Assembly (NCBI RefSeq): GCF_018502625.1
Contig: NZ_CP075566.1
Coordinates: 2,900,001-2,964,000 of the forward strand
Length of the DNA stretch: 64,000 bases
Reading direction: 5' to 3'
Source: Pseudomonas hormoni
Lineage (GTDB): Bacteria; Pseudomonadota; Gammaproteobacteria; Pseudomonadales; Pseudomonadaceae
A model generated the notes under the pieces. The model saw nothing but the letters and a program-made list of their open reading frames with translations. It was not told where the DNA came from and ran no database searches. Each line of letters starts with the position of its first letter. The stretch's first letter is position 1. This document shows positions 1 through 8,227 of this stretch, one piece after another. The position numbers and the translations under genes were made by a program.

Positions 1-1104
1 GGTGGCCAAGGCGCCTTCAGCATTGGCGTCGGCACCCCGAATGCGCGCCCGTACGCTGCCCAGGTCAAATGCCGCCCAGGTAATGCTCGGTCCCAACCCC
101 CAGGCTCTGGCCGCGCTGGCGCCAATCTGCGAACCGCGGCCAGCGGTGAAACCAAGGAATCCGCTCAAGCTCACCCTCGGGAACAGGTCGGCGGTGGCCA
201 CGCCAATATCTGCCGTCGCAGAAGCCAGTCTGCGCTCGGCGGCTAGCACATCGGGACGCCGGCGCAACAACTCGGCGGGATCACCGATCGGCAGTGCTTT
301 GGCGATAGCGGGCAACTCGGCGGGAGTCAACGACACGCTCAATGTATCCGGGCGTTCACCCAGGAGTGTGGCGATGCGGTTTTTCTGCCGCACCTGCTCC
401 GCTTGCAGTTGCGGAACAGTCGCCTCGACAGCCGCCAAACGTGCGTCGGCACGCACCACGTCGAGTTCGTTGCCCACGCCCGCGTCGCGCAGGCTGACCG
501 TCACGGTGCGCGAGTCCTGCTGATTCTTCAGGTTTGCCAGGGCGATTTTTTCCCGCAGCTGCGCGCCGCGCAATTGGCCGTAGGCATCCACCAGCTCGGC
601 GATCATCGTCACGCGAAGCTGATACAGGTCTGCCGCCGCAGCATCTTCCTGGGCGTTGCTGGATTCCAGTTGGCGCTGGATCCGGCCAAACAGATCGACT
701 TCCCACGCCATGTCCAGGCCCAGATCGTAACGCTCGATATTGACTCGGGTGTCGGTCTGGCCCGGCACTTGCGACTTGCCCTGCTGACTGCTGACGCGGG
801 TGGTGACGACCGGCAGATTGTCGTTGCTGATGTCGTCACGAATCGCCCGGGCCGCTTTCCAGCGGGCAAACGCGACGCGCAAGTCGCGGTTGCCTTCCAG
901 GGATTTGCTCACCAACTGGTTGAGCGTGGGGTCATCGAACTGCTGCCACCACACCGTTTCAAAACGCGATTGATCGTAGTTGGCCGCCTGGGCCGAGACG
1001 ATATGGGCCGGCGCTGTATCCGGGGACTTGTAATCCGGTCCCACCGTGCAGGCGGCTAGCGCAGTCACCAGAAGGCTGGGTATAAAAAGCTTCAAGGCGT
1101 TCAT
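1..1104 (-). CDS. oprN: RND efflux outer membrane lipoprotein, OprN-like (partial)
   Basis: Outer membrane channel of a tripartite RND pump; the first 368 codons are visible and the C-terminus lies beyond base 1. The ATG at 1104-1102 overlaps the pump stop by 4 bp (ATGA), as expected for the last gene of mexEF-oprN. The N-terminus MNALKLFIPSLLVTALAAC is a lipoprotein signal ending in a LAAC lipobox, followed by TVGPDYK, the usual start of mature NodT/OprM-family proteins. A WWQQFDDPTLNQLV segment matches the conserved start of the family's helical barrel. Seen: signal, family motifs and operon position. Inferred: export of chloramphenicol- or quinolone-type drugs, as for P. aeruginosa OprN. 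Confidence 0.88.
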   Translation of the reverse strand, partial: MNALKLFIPSLLVTALAACTVGPDYKSPDTAPAHIVSAQAANYDQSRFETVWWQQFDDPTLNQLVSKSLEGNRDLRVAFARWKAARAIRDDISNDNLPVVTTRVSSQQGKSQVPGQTDTRVNIERYDLGLDMAWEVDLFGRIQRQLESSNAQEDAAAADLYQLRVTMIAELVDAYGQLRGAQLREKIALANLKNQQDSRTVTVSLRDAGVGNELDVVRADARLAAVEATVPQLQAEQVRQKNRIATLLGERPDTLSVSLTPAELPAIAKALPIGDPAELLRRRPDVLAAERRLASATADIGVATADLFPRVSLSGFLGFTAGRGSQIGASAARAWGLGPSITWAAFDLGSVRARIRGADANAEGALAT

Positions 1105-4100
1105 GGTTGCACCTCCAGGTTCAGCGCGCTGGCTTGCTTGCGCGATTGTTTGCGCTCGATGTAGCGACGGATCAAAACGAAGAACACTGGCGTCAGCAGC
1201 AACCCGAAGAAGGTCACACCGAGCATTCCGGAGAACACCGCGACACCCATCGCACGACGCATTTCCGAGCCCGCGCCCGTGGACGTCACCAATGGAATCA
1301 CACCCATGATGAACGCGAAGGACGTCATCAGAATCGGCCGCAGACGCATGCGGCAGGCTTCCAGTACTGCCTCCAGCGGCGACAGACCCTGGTCCTGTTT
1401 GTCCTTGGCGAACTCGACGATCAGGATCGCGTTCTTGCAAGCCAGGCCGACCAGCACGATCAGGCCGATCTGGGTAAAGATGTTGTTGTCGCCCTTGGAA
1501 ATGATCACCCCGGCAATCGCCGACAGCAGGGTCATCGGCACGATCAAGATCACCGCCAATGGCAGGCTCCAGCTTTCATACAGCGCAGCCAGCACCAGGA
1601 ACGCCAACAGCACGCAGAGCGGGAATACCAGCAGGGCTGTGTTGCCGGACAAGATCTGCTGGTAGGTCAGGTCGGTCCACTCGTAGGTCATGCCGTTGGG
1701 CAATTCTGCCTTCAGCAGTTTTTCGATGGCGGCCTGTGCCTGGCCGGAGCTGTAGCCGGGGGCGGCACTGCCGTTGATTTCTGCGGTGAGGAAACCGTTG
1801 TAGTGCGAGACCCGGTCAGGGCCTGATGTCGGGCTGACCTTGACGAACGTGGCCAGCGGAATCATCTCGCCGCGATCATTGCGCACCTTCAACTGGCCGA
1901 TCTGTTCAGGCTCCTGGCGGAACTGTTGCTCGGCCTGCACGTTGACCTGATAGGTCCGGCCGAAACGGTTGAAGTCGTTGGCGTACAGCGAGCCCAGGTA
2001 CACCTGCAAGGTGTCGAAGATATCGTTGATCTTCACCCCGTGAGTCTTGGCTTTTTCCCGGTCAATTGCAGCTTCGACTTGTGGCACGTTGACGGTGTAA
2101 CTGGTGAACAGGTTGGCCAGTTCCGGAACGCTACGGCTCTTGGCGATGATGTTCATCGTCTCTTTATACAGCTCGTCATAACCCAGGTTGCCGCGGTCTT
2201 CGATCTGCAGACGGAAGCCGCCGATGGTGCCCAGGCCTTGCACCGGCGGTGGCGGGAATACGGCGATGTAGGCGTCCTGAATGCCACCAAACTTGGCGTT
2301 GAGCGAGGCGGAAATCGCGCGGGCCGAGAGGCTCGGGTCTTTACGCTCATCGAAAGAACTCAAGCCGATGAACGCGATGCCGGCGTTCGGGCTGTTGGTG
2401 AAACCGTTGATCGACAGCCCGGGGAATGCGACGGCGCTGTCGAAGCCCGGCTCGTTCATGGCGATGGTGCTCATGCGGCGAATCACCGATTCCGTGCGAT
2501 CAAGGCTCGCGGCATCCGGCAGTTGCGCGAAGGTCACCAGGTACTTTTTGTCCTGGGTCGGCACGAAACCGGTCGGCGTGGTGCTGAACCCCATGTAGGT
2601 CATGGCTATCAGACCGGCGTACACCAACAAGGCCACACTGCTGCCGCGAATGATTTTGGCCACGCCAATCACATAGCCATGGCTGGCCTTTTCGAAGACA
2701 CGGTTGAACGGCTTGAACAGCCAACCGCCGAGCATGCGGTCCAGCACTTTGGAGAAACGGTCTTTCGGGGCGCCATGGGCCTTGAGCAACACCGCCGCCA
2801 ACGCCGGTGACAAGGTCAGGGAGTTGAACGCCGAGATCACCGTGGAGATGGCAATGGTCAACGCGAACTGTTTATAGAACTGTCCTGTCAGCCCGGAGAT
2901 GAACGCCGCCGGCACGAACACCGCACACAACACCAGCGCCGTGGCGATGATCGGTCCGGTCACTTCGCCCATGGCTTTTTTGGTGGCCTCCATCGGATCG
3001 AGGCCCAACTCGATGTTTCGCTCGACGTTCTCCACCACCACAATCGCATCGTCGACCACGATACCGATGGCCAGCACCAGGCCGAACAGCGACAAGGCAT
3101 TCAGCGAGAAGCCGAACAAATGCATCACCGCAAACGTACCGATCAGTGACACCGGCACCGCCACCAACGGAATAATCGAGGCGCGCCAGGTTTGCAGGAA
3201 CAGGATCACCACCAGCACCACCAGGACCAGCGCTTCGAACAGCGTATGGACCACCGCTTCAATCGAACTGCGGACGAAGATGGTCGGGTCATAGACGATC
3301 TCGTAGTCCATGCCTTCCGGGAAGTTATGCTTGAGCCTGACCATCGTCTCCCGTACCTGGTCGGAGACGTCGATCGCATTCGAACCGGGGCGCTGGAAGA
3401 TCGGCATCGCTACCGCTTCCTGGTTGTTGAGCAAGGCGCGCAAAGCGTATTGGTTGGAACCCAGTTCAATCCGGGCAATGTCTTTGAGGCGGGTGATCTC
3501 ACCGTCCGGGCCACTGCGGACGATCACGTTTTCAAACTCTTCCTCGCTGACCAGCCGCCCTTGAGAGTTGATCGACATCTGAAAACTCGTGGCATTGGGC
3601 GCAGGGGGCGAACCCAGCTGCCCGGCCGCGACTTGACGGTTCTGTTCACGCACCGCGTTGACGACGTCTGTCGCGGTCAGGTTGCGTGAAGCGGTCTTGT
3701 TCGGATCGAGCCAGATACGCAGCGAGTAGTCGCCGATACCGAACATCTTTACGTCGCCGATCCCGTTCAGGCGAGTCAGCTCATCCTTGACGTTGAGGAT
3801 CGCGTAGTTGGACAGGTACAGCATGTCATAGCGCTTGTCCGGCGAGGTCAAGTGCACAACCATCGTCAGCTCGGGTGACGCCTTGTCGACGGTGATGCCG
3901 ATGCGCGTCACTTCTTCGGGAAGTTTTGGCTCGGTGCGGGTCACGCGGTTCTGGACTTGAACCTGGGCGTTGTCCAGATCGGTGCCCAAGGCGAACGTCA
4001 CCGTAAGGGTGAGCCGGCCGTCAGCCGTGGATTGCGAGGACATGTACAGCATGTTCTCGACGCCGGTGATGGCTTGCTCCAGCGGAGCGGCCACGGTTTC

Positions 4101-4280
4101 ACCGATGACTTTCGGGTTGGCGCCCGGATAGTTTGCGTGGACCACAACGGTCGGCGGCACGACTTCCGGGTATTCGCTGATCGGCAACTGGAACAGCGAG
4201 ATGGCGCCGGCGATCAGGATCAGCAGCGACAGCACCGCTGCGAAGATCGGTCGCGTGATAAAGAACTGGGAGAACTTCAT
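1101..4280 (-). CDS. mexF: RND multidrug efflux pump, inner membrane subunit MexF
   Basis: Proton-driven inner membrane pump of 1059 residues, the size expected for MexF. The N-terminus MKFSQFFITRPIFAAVLSLL and the long run through FQLPISEYPEVVPPTVVV closely resemble P. aeruginosa MexF from memory. TM4 carries the proton-relay pair in GIVVDDAIVVVENVERN (about residue 407). Two periplasmic loops and twelve membrane segments are evident. It starts 11 bp after the adaptor gene stop and overlaps the channel gene by 4 bp, so the three are one transcript. Family knowledge: MexEF-OprN exports chloramphenicol, fluoroquinolones, trimethoprim and quinolone-signal precursors. Substrates here are inferred. 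Confidence 0.95.
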   Translation of the reverse strand: MKFSQFFITRPIFAAVLSLLILIAGAISLFQLPISEYPEVVPPTVVVHANYPGANPKVIGETVAAPLEQAITGVENMLYMSSQSTADGRLTLTVTFALGTDLDNAQVQVQNRVTRTEPKLPEEVTRIGITVDKASPELTMVVHLTSPDKRYDMLYLSNYAILNVKDELTRLNGIGDVKMFGIGDYSLRIWLDPNKTASRNLTATDVVNAVREQNRQVAAGQLGSPPAPNATSFQMSINSQGRLVSEEEFENVIVRSGPDGEITRLKDIARIELGSNQYALRALLNNQEAVAMPIFQRPGSNAIDVSDQVRETMVRLKHNFPEGMDYEIVYDPTIFVRSSIEAVVHTLFEALVLVVLVVILFLQTWRASIIPLVAVPVSLIGTFAVMHLFGFSLNALSLFGLVLAIGIVVDDAIVVVENVERNIELGLDPMEATKKAMGEVTGPIIATALVLCAVFVPAAFISGLTGQFYKQFALTIAISTVISAFNSLTLSPALAAVLLKAHGAPKDRFSKVLDRMLGGWLFKPFNRVFEKASHGYVIGVAKIIRGSSVALLVYAGLIAMTYMGFSTTPTGFVPTQDKKYLVTFAQLPDAASLDRTESVIRRMSTIAMNEPGFDSAVAFPGLSINGFTNSPNAGIAFIGLSSFDERKDPSLSARAISASLNAKFGGIQDAYIAVFPPPPVQGLGTIGGFRLQIEDRGNLGYDELYKETMNIIAKSRSVPELANLFTSYTVNVPQVEAAIDREKAKTHGVKINDIFDTLQVYLGSLYANDFNRFGRTYQVNVQAEQQFRQEPEQIGQLKVRNDRGEMIPLATFVKVSPTSGPDRVSHYNGFLTAEINGSAAPGYSSGQAQAAIEKLLKAELPNGMTYEWTDLTYQQILSGNTALLVFPLCVLLAFLVLAALYESWSLPLAVILIVPMTLLSAIAGVIISKGDNNIFTQIGLIVLVGLACKNAILIVEFAKDKQDQGLSPLEAVLEACRMRLRPILMTSFAFIMGVIPLVTSTGAGSEMRRAMGVAVFSGMLGVTFFGLLLTPVFFVLIRRYIERKQSRKQASALNLEVQP

Positions 4281-4291
4281 GTCGAGGCTCC

Positions 4292-5536
4292 TTATCCGCG
4301 AGGCGCAGCGGCGGTTTCCGCTTTCACCAGAGCAGGTGATTTAGCGGAAGCCGGCTGATTGGAGGCATCGATGGCCTGACGCTGGCGGGCCAGTGTGGCG
4401 ACCGTTTCCGGGCTGGCCATCGGCGCATCCTGAGGATCGATGACCGCGCCGGGCCGCACGCGCTGCAGGCCGTTGATGACGATACGATCTTCTTTCTGCA
4501 AGCCGCTGCGCACGATGCGCAAGCCTTCAAGCTTCGGTCCCAGATCGACGCTGCGATAGACGGCTTTGTTGTCCTGATCGACCACCAGCACGAATTTTTT
4601 GCCGAGGTCGGTGCCCACCGCTTCATCCTTGATCAGCAGGCCGGGATAGGCGGCGCTGCCCACCAGTTTCAATCGGGCATACAGACCGGGGGTGTACTGA
4701 CCGTCCGCGTTATCAAACACCGCGCGGCCACGGATGGTGCCGGTTTTCGGGTTGACCTGGTTGTCGACAAAGTTCATTTGCCCGAGGTGGCTGTTACCCT
4801 CCTCGTTCGACAGGCCCATGTACACCGGGGTGGCTTGACCGCGCTGGCCCTGGCGGGAAAGCAGGCTGTATTTGAGGAACATGCGCTCGTCCGCATCGAA
4901 ATAGGCGTAGACCTTGTCGGTGGAGACCACGCTGGTCAGCGCTGTGGTGTCGGCGGTCACGATGTTGCCGGCGGTGATTTCCGCACGGCTGACGCGGCCA
5001 GTGATCGGCGCGGTGACGCGGGTGAAGCTGAGGTTCAAACGCGCGAGATCCAGCTGCGCCTGAATGGCATCGACGCCGGCCCTGGCTTCTTGCGCGGTGG
5101 TGGTACGGGTGTCGGCCAGCTCGGCGGAGATCGCGTTGCTGCTCAACAACCGCTGGCCGCGCTGCGCTTCGTTGCCGGTACGAACCAGCGTGGCGCGAGC
5201 CTGTTGCAGCTGCGCTTCGATGCGATGCACCTCATGTTCGAACGGACGTGGATCAATCTGGAACAGCAAGTCGCCCTTCTTCACCAGTGCGCCATCGGTA
5301 AAGGCAACGCGTTCGATCTGGCCCGAAACCCGTGGACGAACCTCTACTGTTTCCGGCGCTTCCAGGCGAGCGGTGACTTCATCCCACTCGGTAATAGGCT
5401 GCTCAAGCACTTTGGCGACGGTGACGTGCGGCGCCCCTGGAGCCGGCGCGGCACTGGGCGCGCGTTCACACGCGGCAAGCGCCACCAGCGCCAACGCGAC
5501 AAGGGGATAACGCAAAGGTTTGAGTGACTGTTCCAT
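4292..5536 (-). CDS. mexE: RND efflux periplasmic adaptor MexE
   Basis: Membrane fusion protein of 414 residues that bridges MexF and the outer membrane channel. It begins with a lipoprotein signal (LVALALVALAAC, Cys near 23). The HlyD/AcrA layout follows: a lipoyl half-motif (VEVRPRVSGQIERVAFTDGA), a coiled-coil hairpin at about residues 100-165 with long Gln/Ala-rich helices, the second lipoyl half (LSFTRVTAPITGRVSRAEI) and a beta-barrel domain. It is first in the mexEF-oprN operon. No strong Shine-Dalgarno precedes the ATG at 5536, but the lipoprotein signal fixes the start. The 140 bp upstream contain a conspicuous palindrome and direct repeat, probably the regulator site. Confidence 0.93.
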   Translation of the reverse strand: MEQSLKPLRYPLVALALVALAACERAPSAAPAPGAPHVTVAKVLEQPITEWDEVTARLEAPETVEVRPRVSGQIERVAFTDGALVKKGDLLFQIDPRPFEHEVHRIEAQLQQARATLVRTGNEAQRGQRLLSSNAISAELADTRTTTAQEARAGVDAIQAQLDLARLNLSFTRVTAPITGRVSRAEITAGNIVTADTTALTSVVSTDKVYAYFDADERMFLKYSLLSRQGQRGQATPVYMGLSNEEGNSHLGQMNFVDNQVNPKTGTIRGRAVFDNADGQYTPGLYARLKLVGSAAYPGLLIKDEAVGTDLGKKFVLVVDQDNKAVYRSVDLGPKLEGLRIVRSGLQKEDRIVINGLQRVRPGAVIDPQDAPMASPETVATLARQRQAIDASNQPASAKSPALVKAETAAAPRG

Positions 5537-5621
5537 GGGGTGTGTCCGCCAGACGATTTATGAATTTTCCGGATTCTCGGCCTCGCGCGAGGTCACGACG
5601 AATCGAATGGAGTGAAGTTGG

Positions 5622-5647
5622 CTATCATCAATAATGATGACTATCAT
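5622..5647. promoter_or_regulatory. palindrome and direct repeat upstream of mexE
   Basis: TCATCA at 5625-5630 and TGATGA at 5635-5640 form a perfect 6-bp inverted repeat around ATAA. They are flanked by two copies of CTATCAT at 5622-5628 and 5641-5647, spaced 19 bp. The site lies about 90-110 bp upstream of mexE and just after the short LysR gene. This is the expected place and style of a LysR-type (MexT-like) activator site. Binding is inferred. Confidence 0.5.
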
Positions 5648-5677
5648 GTTTAAGGGCAAAAAAAGGGATCGGCCCGG

Positions 5678-5956
5678 TTAAACCTTGGTATTGGTGATCG
5701 CATTACGAACGGAATCCAGCGCCGGCCCCAGCGTCTGTGCCGCACTCAATGCCCGTGCGGTGGGCACCATGCGGCGACCGATGCGCTCGAACAAAGGATC
5801 GTTGAACAGCTTTCTCAGTCGCACCAGTGCCGCGCTGACAGCGGGCTGGCCCAGCGATAACTGCTCAGCAGCGCGAGTGAGGTTGCGTTCCTGGATGAGC
5901 GCTTCGAATACCACCAGCAAATTCAGATCGATACTGCGCAGATCATTACGTTTCAT
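5678..5956 (-). CDS. truncated MexT-like LysR regulator (DNA-binding domain only)
   Basis: An open frame of 92 codons whose product, starting MKRNDLRSIDLNLLVVFEAL, matches the N-terminal winged helix-turn-helix of LysR regulators and most closely MexT, the activator of mexEF-oprN. HTH residues are intact (RNLTRAAEQLSLGQPAVSAALVRLRKLF). The linker helix follows and then the frame stops at TAA 5680-5678, only 142 bp before mexE. A full LysR protein has about 300 residues, so the entire co-inducer-binding domain is missing; there is no room for it and no frame continuing it was seen. It may be a degraded mexT or a minimal DNA-binding protein. Position and orientation are those of mexT. Confidence 0.75.
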   Translation of the reverse strand: MKRNDLRSIDLNLLVVFEALIQERNLTRAAEQLSLGQPAVSAALVRLRKLFNDPLFERIGRRMVPTARALSAAQTLGPALDSVRNAITNTKV

Positions 5957-6111
5957 GGGTCAGGTCCACGTATAGATTTTTGACTTGAGCCACCGGCCCG
6001 GGATCGCCAGACTGGCGTCGATGCCGACAAAGCCATTGCAGCAACTTTATATGACGCGCATCATCAATGCCAGCCTCTCAGCGAAGCCAAACGGGCTACA
6101 GGAGCAGTCTC

Positions 6112-6714
6112 ATGAAAGTCACGAAAGACCAGGCCGCCGCGAACAAAGAGGCAATCCTCACGGCCGCGTCCCGGCTGTACCGGGAAAAAGGAATCGACGG
6201 CATCGGCATTGGCGAACTGTCGCGTTCCGTTGGCCTGACCCATGGCGGTTTTTACGGGCAGTTTCCGGGCGGCAAGGAACAGCTGGCTTCAGAGGCCGTC
6301 ACCCGGACGTTCGAGTCCAACATCCAGGACTGGCAAGACGCCAAATCCATTCCCGAACTCATTAAGGGTTACCTGACGTTAGGACATCTGAACAACTGGA
6401 CCGAGGGCTGCCCCATTCCGGCATTGGCCGCCGATGTTGCCCGCACGGGCGGTGCCGTCAGCAGTTCCTTTACCCAAGGCGTGGACCGTTTGATCGACAC
6501 ATTGATGGCACTGGTCGAGGGGGAAAACCATGACGAGAAGTACCAGGAATCGCTGCGCATCCTGTCATCCATAGCGGGGGCGATACTGATTGCCAGGGCG
6601 CTGGACAACCCTGAGTTGTCCGAGCAATTCCTGCAGTCGGTCATCAATGCCTGGCCAGCCGCTCCTGCGAAAAAAGAGCAGGCTATTGAGCGCAGTTTGG
6701 AGGGTGAGGACTGA
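6112..6714 (+). CDS. TetR/AcrR family transcriptional regulator
   Basis: A 200-residue one-component repressor. The start at ATG 6112 is chosen because AGGAG lies at 6100-6104, 7 bases upstream; a longer frame from 6067 has no such site. The N-terminal TetR helix-turn-helix reads AANKEAILTAASRLYREKG followed by GIGELSRSVGLTHGGFYGQF. The C-terminal half has the layout of the LmrA/YxaF-like TetR subgroup (TEGCPIPALAADVART, then LIDTLMALV). It is divergent from the short LysR gene with 155 bp between the starts. It could therefore control that gene and mexEF-oprN as well as itself. The ligand is unknown. Confidence 0.85.
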   Translation: MKVTKDQAAANKEAILTAASRLYREKGIDGIGIGELSRSVGLTHGGFYGQFPGGKEQLASEAVTRTFESNIQDWQDAKSIPELIKGYLTLGHLNNWTEGCPIPALAADVARTGGAVSSSFTQGVDRLIDTLMALVEGENHDEKYQESLRILSSIAGAILIARALDNPELSEQFLQSVINAWPAAPAKKEQAIERSLEGED

Positions 6715-6888
6715 TAGTACTTCCAGTGGGGCGGAGAAGGATTGCCCAGCGGGATCTGGTGTTCAACGGATCAGCAGCGGCCAAAGCTCTGGATTACAGC
6801 GTTAAACGCTGCATTTCATTGGACTGACGCCAAGCGTCTGCTTTAAGACTATTGCGGTCTATTAGTCAGCAATCGGCCATATGCAACA

Positions 6889-6920
6889 AAATCAAGCCCC
6901 GAAAGAAATCGGGACTTGAT
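6889..6920 (-). terminator. rho-independent terminator of the KGG gene
   Basis: ATCAAGCCCCGA (6891-6902) pairs with TCGGGACTTGAT (6909-6920), with wobble at one position when read on the minus strand. A TTTTGTT run follows on that strand. It lies just downstream of the KGG-repeat gene stop at 6936. Confidence 0.65.
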
Positions 6921-6935
6921 CAGGGTCACACTGCA

Positions 6936-7367
6936 TCAGGGTTTGCGTCCTCCGCCTCCGCTCACCCCACCACCTTCGCGTCCCATTTCAGATTTTTTGT
7001 CGCTGTCATCAGTCACATTGGTGCCGCGTCCGCTTCCCTGCCCACCGCTGGTCGATTTATCAGCCGGAGTGGATTGCCGTCCGCCCGACGCCTGGCCACC
7101 TTTTTGGCCTGGCTTGGAAGTACCTTCCTTATCGTCGGCGAATTCGCCTCCTCGATTGGTACCCTGCCCGCCTCCGGACATGCGGTCCTTATCGCGGTTT
7201 TGTTGTCCGCCCGAAGCTTGGCCGCCTTTCTGGCCGGCTTCAGACGCCCGTTGTGGATCGTTGGCAAAATTTCCGCCGGAGGCTTCTCCACCTTTCTTGC
7301 CGGCTTCAGAAGCCTTGTCCCGGTCATTAGAAAAATTGCCTGGATGGTTGTTTCCTGTATTGGCCAT
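6936..7367 (-). CDS. KGG-repeat stress protein (GsiB/YciG-like)
   Basis: A very hydrophilic 143-residue protein rich in Gly, Lys, Asp and Ser, with no signal peptide or membrane segment. It contains at least four copies of the KGG motif (stress-induced acidophilic repeat): SEAGKKGGEASGG, SEAGQKGGQASGG, SKPGQKGGQASGG and a weaker SEMGREGGGVSGG. Three are preceded by a short spacer with N(F)xND or FADD. Family members such as GsiB and YciG are induced by general stress and are probably disordered protectants. It is a single-gene unit with a terminator downstream. Promoter class cannot be assigned with confidence, though stationary-phase control would be typical. Confidence 0.85.
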   Translation of the reverse strand: MANTGNNHPGNFSNDRDKASEAGKKGGEASGGNFANDPQRASEAGQKGGQASGGQQNRDKDRMSGGGQGTNRGGEFADDKEGTSKPGQKGGQASGGRQSTPADKSTSGGQGSGRGTNVTDDSDKKSEMGREGGGVSGGGGRKP

Positions 7368-7630
7368 TTCTGTTCACCTCTACATCGTTAGTACGAGCAT
7401 GGGCTCGTCTAATTCGGAGGACGCTGAAAATCGAAAGTTTGAAATGAAACACGGGCTCGCGACGAGTGGACCCGGGTATTTGGTTCCATTGAAAATGCGC
7501 GAATTCGACTGGCGGTTGTGAAGCCATAGAGATAGCCCGGCGCCGGTTTTCTCGAACACAGTGTCAATGTTTACTAGAATGAATAATCCAGTATGAAGCC
7601 CTCCAAACATCACGCTCGGGAGGCCAGTCG

Positions 7631-8188
7631 ATGACAGAACACATCGTGCATTTTCACTGCCAGATCGATCAGGCAACGACTGAGCGCTTCAGGGATTGCT
7701 GCCTTGAAGCCATTGATCAGGGCGCCACATCACTGCTCTTGAACCTGTCTACGTGTGGAGGCAGCACCAACTTTGGTTTCACCCTCTATACGTTCCTGAA
7801 GTCATTGCCGATACCGCTGTGCGCCATCAACGCCGGCAATATCGAGTCAATGGGGATCATCATGTTCCTGGCGGCGGGCCGTCGCATCACCTCGCCTCAT
7901 GCCAGATTTCTGATTCATCCGATGAACTGGTACTTCAGCCAGAAATCAGTCGACCATCAGCGACTTCGAGAATACCTGTCCAGCCTCGACAATGACCTCG
8001 CGCGCTACGTACAAATCTTCACACTCGAAACCGCCGAAGCGGCGACCAAACTGGATATTTTCCATTGCCTGTCTGCGGAGGAAAAAGTCATCGCTGCACA
8101 TGAGTCACTGGCCTATGGCATTGCTCATGAGATGAAGCAGATGGTCTTCGCCGATGATGTGAAACACTGGAAAGTCAGTGGCGGATAA
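7631..8188 (+). CDS. ClpP-like (ClpP/crotonase fold) serine protease
   Basis: A 185-residue cytoplasmic protein preceded by a good ribosome site (GGGAGG, 7 bases before ATG). It follows the ClpP plan: an oxyanion Gly segment LSTCGGSTNFG, a nucleophile motif NIESMG with Ser73 (ClpP has AASMG), a FLIHPM motif with His96 (ClpP MIHQP), and LDIFHCLSAEEK with Asp142 at the ClpP third-triad position. The triad is thus present, but similarity to housekeeping ClpP is low and there is no Clp ATPase beside it. It may be a stand-alone protease, a peptidase paired with a distant chaperone, or a phage-type ClpP relative. The target is unknown. Confidence 0.75.
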   Translation: MTEHIVHFHCQIDQATTERFRDCCLEAIDQGATSLLLNLSTCGGSTNFGFTLYTFLKSLPIPLCAINAGNIESMGIIMFLAAGRRITSPHARFLIHPMNWYFSQKSVDHQRLREYLSSLDNDLARYVQIFTLETAEAATKLDIFHCLSAEEKVIAAHESLAYGIAHEMKQMVFADDVKHWKVSGG

Positions 8189-8227
8189 TTGCATCGCCGC
8201 ATAATCGGTTTCTTCTCTACTCATGAC

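Noticed and set aside
2..523. plus-strand frame at the window start
   Set aside because: It is antisense to the outer membrane efflux gene, whose continuous frame runs from 1104 to base 1.
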